Positions 55,945 to 64,000 of a stretch of 64,000 bases of DNA are shown one piece after another. The first letter of the stretch is position 1; the number at the start of each line of letters is the position of its first letter. The notes below the pieces were generated by a model. It had not been told where the DNA came from. It made no database searches and saw only the letters and a program-made list of their open reading frames with translations. The position numbers and the translations under genes are program-made. The stretch spans positions 20,857,398-20,921,397 of the forward strand of contig NC_074725.1 in NCBI RefSeq assembly GCF_947242115.1, written 5' to 3'. Source of the DNA: Biomphalaria glabrata (Eukaryota; Mollusca; Gastropoda; Planorbidae).

Positions 55945-56850
55945 TGGGGAGTGGTTCAAACAACAGTTGGAGTAAGACAAGGCTGCCTACTTTCACCAAC
56001 ACTCTTCAATATCTTCCTTGAAAGGAAAATGGAAGATGCAGATGGAAGATGCAGATGACATTGATGGCCTAGCAGGGACAGAAGAAGAACTTGCTGACCT
56101 GGTGATGTGCATTGACAAGACTTCCGCAGCATGTGGCATGCAAATAAATACTGAAAAAAAATTATGACTAATAGCCAACAGGACTTTAAAATGGACATCA
56201 TTATTGGAGGTGAAAAGCTGACAAGTGTTAGCTGCTTCAAATACCTCGGAGCTATTGTCTCAGATGAGGGAACGAAACCTGAATTACTGGCTCGAATACC
56301 ACAGTCCACAGCAGCCCTTTCAAAAACTTATAATAATAGGGAAAGATAAAGGCTTAGCCCTCGGCACCAAAATCAGACTGATGGGCTCCCTGGTCATGGT
56401 CACATTTTTATATGCTTGTGAGTCTTGGGCGCTAACTGCAGAGCTAGAGAGGAGGATCCTAGCAATCGAATTGAGATGCTACAGAAGGATCCTAGGTATC
56501 CCATTGAAAGACCGCATCACAAACCAAGAGATCAGAGACGGTTACTGCAGCGATCGGACCCCATGATGACCTGCTAACTATCGTAAAAAAACGCAAGTTA
56601 AAAATCTATGGCCATATTACAAAATCTTCGGGGCTCTCAAAGACCTTCCTTCAGGTAACAGTACCAGGAAAAAGAAGAAGAGGCAGACAGAGAAAGCGAT
56701 GGGAGGACAATATAAAAGAATGAAAGGGCCTGCCATTGAAAGAGGTTCTAACTAAGGCAAACAAACAGAGAGGAATGGAGAAAACAATCAATGAATCTTG
56801 CGTGGTGCCCCAACGGTCCAACAGACTAAGGGATAGGTAAAGGTAGGTAA
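55945..56850 (+). mobile_element. LINE ORF2 part with RT motifs, internally deleted
   Basis: The frame reads TTVGVRQGCLLSPTLFNIFL (an RT core motif), then a deletion joins it to ADDIDGLAGTEEELADLV at a repeated GGAAGATGCAGAT. It continues GGEKLTSVSCFKYLGAIVSD, LYACESWALTAELERRILAI, KLKIYGHITKSSGLSK, RGRQRKRWEDNIKE and VVPQRSNRLRD before a GGTAAAGGTA-rich tail. Reading requires several frame changes and passes at least two stops. It is a different LINE family from that at 25 kb, since the finger is absent and the C terminus is different. A very short relic of the same end may lie near 49500-49545. Confidence 0.88.
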
Positions 56851-57057
56851 AGGTAAATCACTATATACCCGATATTTAGATATCGTGATGTATACTTCTG
56901 TAATCGCTAGCAAGTGAAAAATTTATTTGCTTAAATCTGGCTTCTGCTTAAGAATATTTCCCGTTGGTCATTGTTCATAATTATAAAAATGTAAAAAAAA
57001 AGTAAACAACAGCATAAAAATGAACCGTAACACAAGTTTAGACCTAATTCAAGTTTG

Positions 57058-57507
57058 AGCCGTAGCAGGGTCGGTCTTAACAATTGCTGGGACCTATGCG
57101 AAAAGGATTGCGCGGGGCATAGTCTGGGTAGCGATAAGCATAATGTCAAAATTAATTAAGATTTTGTGTTAGAAAATGCATTTGTCTTTGCAATAATTTT
57201 TTTTGAAAAATGAAAGCTGACGATGGCGTTTTTTTTTTTATCATATGTAGGATTGGCACCCCAAAATGTCAATTTTGTCTATTTTTCAAGAGATTTTTAT
57301 GTTTTCAGGAGATTTTAATAATCCAGGAGATTTCTAGGACTTTTTCGCATATTTATATTTGCAGGAGATTACAGAAGGCCCTGGAAAATCAGGGAGTCGC
57401 GGAAACCCTTTTATTTATATATGTTAAAATGGTTTCATTAAGTAGTTTACATTTAGAATTAGCGCGGGGCCTGTGAAAGTGCGGGTAAGTCCGGCCCAGA
57501 GCCGTAG
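57058..57507. mobile_element. 434-bp hAT MITE with exact 8-bp target duplication
   Basis: The element spans 57066-57499. It begins CAGGGTCGGTCTTAAC and ends GGTAAGTCCGGCCCAG, matching as inverted termini at most positions. GCGGGGC occurs near both ends in direct orientation. AGCCGTAG stands on both sides (57058-57065 and 57500-57507). The interior has no transposase. Confidence 0.88.
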
Positions 57508-57610
57508 CATAAATACAGACTTAACATAGACGTAAAAAAGGCAAGAAGAAATCTATTACTACTCATATATTAGTAAAAATATATTTGTTTCGCTAGAACT
57601 ACTACTTTAA

Positions 57611-57890
57611 AAAAAAAAAAGTAAAGTTCCCCTTTAAGGCCTTGTGATCTATAGGGCAGATTACGTAAAGGTCATCTGTTTCTGTGGCCTACGGATAACG
57701 ACGGTGTCATGTGGACAGCACAACGACCAACCGCCTTTACTTTTCCCCAACTAATGTCAGGTACCAATTAGAGCTGGGTGGACTCAGAGGCGCCTAAGGG
57801 TTCCGAAATAAAAATCCCAGTCTTCACCAGGATTTGAACCTGGTTTAGAAGCCAAGCGCTCTACCGCTCAGCCACCGCGCCGCACTACGA
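57611..57890 (-). mobile_element. tRNA-derived SINE, family A
   Basis: Minus-strand copy with every block present, from AAAGTAAAGTTCCCCTTTAA through GATCTATAGGGCAGATTACG, CCAACTAATGTCAGGTACC, GGGTGGACTCAGAGGCGCC to a B box (GGATTTGAACC) and head (GCGCTCTACCGCTCAGCCAC). Well preserved. Confidence 0.94.
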
Positions 57891-57899
57891 ATGACAGAC

Positions 57900-58455
57900 G
57901 CAAACTAGAAATATCTTCACATTTGGACTCATTTTGATGACACTTTGTATGAATGTTGTTAGATTATTGCGGACGTTGTATCTATGTTAAGTTGTACTCG
58001 CACATGCTGAGCGTATTTGCGTCCGACTGCCATCAAATAAAAAAAACAAAAAAAAAAAACAACTTCTATGAAAGTTTTTGAAAACCACAAATAGATATTT
58101 ACAAAAAATATAAGATAGGGGACATTACCCGTAGCTCTAAAGGATAAACATTTGTAAGGCAATTTGTTTCCCTTGAAAATCAACCGAATATTCCGTTTTT
58201 CTTATTACCTATGTGAATTTATTTAACGTGTTTCTTTTTTTTTTTGTAAGCTTAGTCTGATTATAAAACAATGTGTGCATATTTAAAAGACACGATTATT
58301 TAAATTAGTATACTTATCAACCAGTAAGTACAAAAATTACTGCGATAATACTACACTTATAATGGAAACGAACCATTTATATCGTATACCATTTGATAGA
58401 GCCCATAACGGAAACCCAATACTAGCAGCAATCGAATAATTTGATCGAGGGCGTT
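57900..58455. other. Non-coding stretch, nothing recognised
   Basis: AT-rich with short poly-A runs and no recognisable gene. Confidence 0.45.
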
Positions 58456-58461
58456 TTTTAC

Positions 58462-58600
58462 AAAGCTTATATTAACCATGTCGGTCTGTTTAAAATCTTG
58501 AACACATAATTTCTTTCTAACCCATTCTCGGATCAAACTGAAACTTTAAACAATTATTTATTTTACCAAAAAAGGCAGCGCCTCACGATGCCATCAATAA
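58462..58600 (+). repeat. Dispersed repeat family R, short diverged copy
   Basis: GCTTATATTAACCATGTCGG, TTTCTAACCCATTCTCGGAT and CAAACTGAAACTTTAAACAA follow the order of the proximal part of the 59-kb copy, with the CTGTCTG block reduced to one unit. Confidence 0.5.
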
Positions 58601-59351
58601 AAAAAAAAAAGCAAATAAAATAAAACAGCCAAAGACATTTTTTTTCGTAGAATGTGTATTTATTGTTCGAGTGTTACTAATGCGTAAAAAAAGAAATTAT
58701 AAGAAGATACTAAAAATGAATATTACGTTGGCTTTTAAAGCTATCAACAATATTATCGAAATCAAGTGGGGTTTCGAACTCAAGCCCTTCATGAACCACA
58801 CATTCCATTAAAACAGTTTAATGATTGAACATCTGGTTAAAAATGTTGCTTTGTCTTTAAAAATTTCTGGACAACTAAGACCTCTTCTTCAAGGCTGTAG
58901 ATATCGACAACACGAATGTCTGCCCATTGTCCAGGGGGAAATGTGGGGATGCTATAATGAAACCTATAGAAAAAAAAAAGAAGAGAAAATAAACAATAGA
59001 ATAGAAAGAGAGATTTGAATGTAGACACGACAAAATAGATCAAGGAAGCTCTGTTGAAAGATCACTGTGGATAAGCAATCCTGGACAACTATTAAACACA
59101 GACTCAAATAACGAAGCTTGTTTCATGCACTTTGTACTATTTTTAAAACTTATTCATGAAATCGTCCAGCTCATATTGAACAATGAACATTTTAATTACT
59201 AACTGTTAAAGATTAACACGTTATCTTCTACAACGCCGAAAGTACTAAACTGACCATAGATCCATTCCGCATAATCCTTACTAAGCTAAACTGTATTGCC
59301 ACCTTGCTTTTAGTAAACTGTAAAAGAATATTATTATTATTATTTTATTTT

Positions 59352-59770
59352 AGAGAGTTTATATCAACTCACACTGACAGTCTGTCTGTATGGTAAAAAG
59401 TTTGTACACGTTATATCTTTCATACCCAATGTCTGATCAAGTTGAAATTGTGCACAATTATTTCTTTTACCTGACAACACAAGAAAAAATTAGTTAATTA
59501 ACTCTTGATAATCAAATATTTTGTTTCGTATCTTAAACTCTTGAACAAAGAAAGAAATCACACTTGACAGATGTGGTGGTATAAATTGAATTAGTCCCCT
59601 TGAGGAATCTTGAGCCCCGAGTGAACGTTTTTTTATGTGTTTAAAAAACGATAATGTAAACATTCAGAACGGGCCCAGACACGTGATAGGATTACAGCGC
59701 TTTGAGAAAGCTAAAAGCTAAAGCAAAACAAATGATAAAAATATTTCTATCGCACAGATGTATACATCTA
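59352..59770 (+). repeat. Dispersed repeat family R, most complete copy
   Basis: GTTTATATCAACTCACACTG, CAGTCTGTCTGTATGGTAAA, AAGTTTGTACACG, then the same block order as 3986-4470 (CTTTTACCTGACA, TGTGGTGGTATAAATTGAAT, TAGTCCCCTT, GAGAAAGCTAAAAGCTAAA, CGCACAGATGTA). Here the segment that became a 33-bp satellite at the left end is present once. No open frame or clear termini were identified. Confidence 0.8.
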
Positions 59771-60186
59771 TGTCAGTCTCACATATAATTGCATGAATGT
59801 TCCATATAAAGTCTCTCTTGTTTTTTGTTTTTCTAATATTACAATTGTATTGTGCTTGTTCAACTATCTCACAGCCCAAACCAATATTATAATAAGTAGA
59901 ATGTAGTCGCCAAATCTGGGTCGTTTCCATCTCCTTGAAACTTCCGCCCACTTATGAAAAGGGTTTGGTTTGATATGACTTGACCATGATAGTCCAGTAG
60001 CGCGTCACGTGACATGTGTTTTGGAAATTGATTCGACCCAGAGACGAAAAAAAGTTGGACATTACTGATTACAACAAGTTGTGAGATATCTGTAACCTTT
60101 TGTTGTTGTTACATACATGTTAGACACATACAACAAATACAGCTACTAACAATCGTACATATCCTAAGGATAGAACGAAATAAAAA

Positions 60187-60226
60187 AAAGATAGATAGAC
60201 AGACAAACAAATAGATAGATAGATAA

Positions 60227-60317
<91 letters not shown>

Positions 60318-60330
60318 CATAGATAGATAG
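60187..60330. repeat. (GATA)n microsatellite
   Basis: About 30 nearly pure GATA units flanked by GACA variants on the left. Confidence 0.98.
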
Positions 60331-60334
60331 CAGA

Positions 60335-61805
60335 GATAACGTCTTTAGTATGTCTTACTAGATTGACACAAAGATACACTTAGGACGTAATCATCTTCTG
60401 TTAAGAAGGAACGTCTGGACGTCACGGAAGTTCACCTGTCTTGATTACTGTACTAAATGGAAAGTCTTCGTTAGGTACCCTGTATGGTCCCGTCAGATGT
60501 TACTGTGGTTTCGGTCCTTGCCGTAGGTTATCTTTGTTTCATACATATTTTACCAAGTATTGCTATTTTATACTGCATGGGATGTTCAGTTCAACTTCAA
60601 AAAAAAATTAAAAAAAATACTAAGTTAAAAATCCACCAACATGACCTTATATCTGTAATAGTAACTGTACAAAATGGTACTGCAGACTACGTCATTCCAT
60701 AATGATATATAGACTTGAAATTCCCTAAGAAAAAAATATTGATTAATAATTAATAATGATTCTCTTGAGTCTTGACACTAGCATAAATTCAATTAAAACT
60801 GTATTTAAGATTTCCTTTAACACAGTAAAGTTCGTAAGATGTCATTGTGTCTTGTATTGTGAACGAATACCTTAACCAAGGAAACATCATTAGGTGCAGG
60901 AGTACCTTGCGGTCTTATTGATGTTGTAATTACAACCAACTAACTGTCTTCCACTAGCTCAACTAGCGTTATGATTATCTTAAATAACTATAATATCGAG
61001 ACGGTTCAAATTGCCAATATTTCCTGCAAGGAAACCTAATGCTGACGATGAGAGGAAGTTGGACCCCCTGGCAGGTATTGTCACTAGTTTCCAGGTCATT
61101 GTCTCTGATGAGGTAAATGGGATCAATAAAGACTTATTAAACGAGCGTTTCCAGGTGGCACTGTTTAAACGTGATCCATTGGGAACATTGATCTTCTAAT
61201 GTGCGTCTTCAACAATTTTAATTTCGTTTTGTTCTCTGATCATTTTCAAAGTAGTGAAAAAATCAAATGTATTCGTCAAAAATAGTAATTATAAATCTAT
61301 TTAAGAGATTTGATAGGATGCCCTGCCTAAACTACAAGTATTTTAGCTGATACTTCTATTACAAATTTACAGAAAAATTATAAGTTTTTAAATTTGCATA
61401 GAAATGTCAGACTGACGCCCAATATTTTGTCTTTCATGTGCAAATAAGTCTTTTAGTATTTGCGCTCTTTATACTGGTAAGGTGAAAATATAACCCACAG
61501 TAACTAAGAATAATAGAAAGTGAAACTCGGAAGCAGTAAGCAAGGTAAAGCAATAGATTACAAGTCTTTACAAGACTCACAGAAATACATATATTGAGAA
61601 AGTTACTGGCTTCTATCAGAGCAAGCGTGCAACACTTAAAAAGTGTCAATGAGTTTTAACTAGGAAAGAAAAACACATTTTGGATCATAGCTCACCAGTA
61701 GAGAGATATTATAAATGATCCCTTCGGAGCTTAAAAGTATAACATTTAAAGATATTGATACTCTCTCAATGTGAGACATTGAAGTGATATGAATGTATTT
61801 ATTGA
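60335..61805. other. Upstream region of the GPCR gene, no clear gene
   Basis: An open frame at 61011-61199 (SFQVIVSDEVNG, DPLGTLIF) has no recognisable family and no clear splice sites. Regulatory elements of the GPCR gene should lie here but none could be named. Confidence 0.4.
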
Positions 61806-61811
61806 AACACA

Positions 61812-62865
61812 ATGAATACAACAGAACAAGGATTAGATGTGCTAAACGCACCTGGAGAGACAGAGGATTACATTGTAAACATGCATGTTTACAATTTCTT
61901 TTTAGTATTCAATTGTATCGTATGCGGAGAAATCATTGGCATTCTCGGCATAGTTGGCAACATTTGCAACATCTGGAACTTCTGCAAACAGGGACTCACA
62001 GACAGCATCACTGTCACTTTGACCGCACTGTCCCTCAGCGACCTGGGAGGTTTGGTCATTCAGCAGGGAAACAACATTCTGTTCTGTCCGTACCTCACTC
62101 AGATAGAGCTGAACTTTGTGCCGCTGGACCTCGCCTCGGTTTTCTTCTTTTACCCCCAGGGATACTTTATCCGAGTCAGTGGGTTGATAACTGCGTTTGC
62201 GACGTTCGAGCGGTGCATGTCGGTAACAATACCTCTCAGGGTGAAGTCCGTATTTACCAAGAGATTGGCGGTCAGCGTTAACATCTCCATCTTCCTAATC
62301 CTGTTACTCTACGTGTTTCCTATCAGCTTCGTGGTCGAGCTAGCGTTCGTCTGGATCCCCGAGACTAACAGGACCATGTTTACAGGATTGGGCCGAAGCA
62401 ACACTGACCAGATCATGCACGTCAGCTATTTAATCACCGACCTGGCTCTGCCTTATTTCACATTCCTGGCCATCGTCGTCTGCAACGTCGTCATCACCGT
62501 GACCCTCAAGACCAAGGCCAAGTGGAGGACTTCCGTTTCCGGTGTCGGCAAGAGAGATGAGCATGCGTGGAGGCTACGAATGAAGGAGAGGAAGACGGTG
62601 GTCATGCTGGTCACCGTGTCCGTCATCTTCATCGCCTGCTTAATCCCGCACTCGGCCATGTTGACAGCGCTAAGTGTGTTCAGGGGGTTGAAGTTTGGCG
62701 GTCCCTACTTCCAGATCGCCTGTGTGGTGTATTCCTTCACGTTTTTAATGGAGACTATCAACTGCAGCGTGTCCTGCATCATCTACTATAAGATGAGTAC
62801 CAAGTACAGAGTCGTAGCTCAGCAGATGTTCAGGTTTTGGAAGCCCAAACTAAAAACTTTAAAAT

Positions 62866-62867
<2 letters not shown>
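61812..62867 (+). CDS. Rhodopsin-like (class A) G protein-coupled receptor, intronless
   Basis: A single 351-codon frame with seven hydrophobic segments. Landmarks are GIVGN with N50 (position 1.50), LSLSD with D77 (2.50), FERC at 132-135 in place of DRY, P214 (5.50), CLIPH at 276-280 in place of CWLP, and NCSVSCIIYY at 317-326 in place of NPxxY, with basic residues after it. N-glycosylation sequons occur at N2 and in loop 2 (N186). Position 3.25 is Ser109 and loop 2 holds no cysteine, so the usual extracellular disulfide is absent. The start is the ATG at 61812; the ATG at 61793 is out of frame. Such receptors with (D/E)RC and NSSVNC-type motifs are a large expanded group in gastropods, possibly chemosensory or peptide receptors. 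The ligand is unknown. A CA run begins directly after the stop. Confidence 0.93.

Positions 62868-62896
<29 letters not shown>
62868..62896. repeat. (CA)n directly after the GPCR stop
   Basis: About 14 CA units start at the base following TGA, placing the microsatellite in the 3' UTR. Confidence 0.97.
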
Positions 62897-62898
<2 letters not shown>

Positions 62899-63039
62899 GA
62901 AATAGAAAGCAATATTTATTTTTAAGAAATGTCTTATTTTTAATTTGTGGATCACTTGGCATTTTTACGAGGTCAGAAAATTATATTCCGTGTTTGATTC
63001 TTGATGTTTTGAACAAAACTTTCATTTATTGCGGAAACA

Positions 63040-63045
63040 AATAAA
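63040..63045 (+). promoter_or_regulatory. AATAAA polyadenylation signal for the GPCR gene
   Basis: The first clear AATAAA after the GPCR stop, about 173 bp downstream. Confidence 0.5.
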
Positions 63046-63774
63046 AATATCTAGCCTTTTGGTGAATCCAGTGTGCAGAATGAAAGACGTATTGAAAAGC
63101 TTTATTCTTTTAAAATATATGATACATTTTTTGCACATTTTAACACAACAGAATCCATTGTTCTAAGTTCTTCCGTTTGTTAAATAAATTAATCTTAACT
63201 ATATACTATCCGGACATAACCCGCGGCCTGCTGGCCTTAGTTTGTGTTTACTAATCTAGTGGATTGGATTTAGATGTATGTTAAACTTAGCTAATGATCC
63301 TTTCAAGTTTTTCTCTTTCGCCACGAAAATAAAGGTAGTTTTGCTGAAAATGGGTTTACCAGTTAAGCCAATACATTCATATCTATTAAAAACGAAAGGG
63401 GCGAGAGACGATTAGGATATAAAGTACAACTAAAACGGGTTTACCCGATTTGTTAAATGAAGTACGCCAGGACGTCTAAATTTGCAGATGTAAAGAACGA
63501 ATTTATGTAAAAATGCTTTTGAAACACAAATTTGAAGGTTAATTTTTATTAAACAAATATTGTACTTTCATGTGTCAAAAAACAACAACAAAAAACTATC
63601 TGTGCAAAGTGTAGTTTTAAAAATTATATCTGGATCTAGATCCTTTCGATCTAAACATGGTAAACATGGCCAAGATCCATGAAATAGTACCACTTTCATA
63701 GAGTTGGGCAACCTTTTATTTTGGAGGGTCTTAAGTTTGTTTTAGGGCTACAATACATACGTCACGGTTCTAGT

Positions 63775-63865
63775 TAGTACCCAAGGAACATTTATGCCAA
63801 GTTTTATCAAGATTGGTCAAACGGTTTTGATTTCTATGCAGGACACACATACTTGCTCTATGGCA
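63775..63865 (+). repeat. Dispersed repeat tail (TAGCTG type)
   Basis: GGAACATTTATGCCAAGTTT, ATCAAGATTGGTCAAACGG and TTTCTATGCAGGACACACAT match 39620-39700 block by block. Confidence 0.6.
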
Positions 63866-63867
63866 TT

Positions 63868-64000
63868 TTACGTCTCGAGAGACGATCTTTTCCTTTTTGC
63901 AACTTCTTGTGTGACTAACGAGGCCAACCCTTGATACGCAGCTGCGTTCACAGGTTGGGCATATGTAATCACCAGGCGCCGTTGCATTTTCACCCTTCTT
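63868..64000 (-). mobile_element. LINE C-terminal zinc-finger end, cut by the window edge
   Basis: The minus strand reads GENATAPGDYICPTCERSCV, SRVGLVSHTRSCKKEKIVSR without interruption to the window end. CPTCERSC with GLVSHTRSC is the terminal finger of this LINE type. The element continues beyond 64000. Confidence 0.75.

Noticed and set aside
61011-61199. Small forward frame upstream of the GPCR
   Set aside because: No family recognised, and no clear splice sites or conserved start context, so not called as a gene.
62567-62791. Second frame inside the GPCR gene
   Set aside because: Shadow frame of a well-supported coding region.

Overview
This window looks like intergenic and intronic DNA from a gastropod mollusc, most likely a freshwater pulmonate of the Biomphalaria/Bulinus type. 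That placement is inference. It rests on AT-rich DNA, GT-AG spliced genes with long introns, dense tRNA-derived SINEs, an I-clade LINE end resembling the nimbus/BgI elements reported from Biomphalaria, and a divergent rhodopsin-like GPCR of the kind that has expanded in gastropods. No species name can be read from the sequence.

Three host genes can be supported. (1) 8931-11023 (+) is a three-exon gene for a 109-residue protein with a Pro/Tyr-rich head, a Gly/Ala-rich hydrophobic segment and a His-rich tail. (2) 41911-51326 (+) is a six-exon gene that joins in frame into 573 residues. It reads as two diverged neuralized (NHR) domains followed by a 270-residue low-complexity tail with no RING finger. 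(3) 61812-62867 (+) is an intronless 351-residue rhodopsin-like GPCR. All splice phases in genes 1 and 2 close.

The rest is repeats. The left end (1-3985) is a 33-bp satellite array of about 120 copies that runs off the window. Its right edge passes directly into a dispersed repeat of which a single-unit copy survives at 59352-59770, so the source of the satellite can be read here. Other arrays are a 31-bp unit at 13.5 kb, a 34-bp unit at 27.8-29.0 kb, a 44-bp unit at 30.1-31.6 kb with an 11-unit higher-order period, and a 37-bp unit at 37 kb. Three more lie in introns of gene 2.

Transposable elements are mostly dead. They include nine copies of one tRNA-SINE family plus two further SINE families. 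Several LINE ends are present, one with a 5' inversion, one with a tandem duplication of its catalytic FADD box and one I-clade RNase H end. hAT elements carry readable 8-bp target duplications (21248-22914, 57066-57499, 32666-32858, 49680-50154). A fully palindromic element occurs twice, and a long-arm inverted repeat lies at 29.1 kb. Every intron of gene 2 holds at least one element or array, which spreads 1.7 kb of coding sequence over 9.4 kb. No bacterial-type operon, CRISPR, rRNA or free-standing tRNA gene was seen. The three host genes show no obvious functional link to each other.
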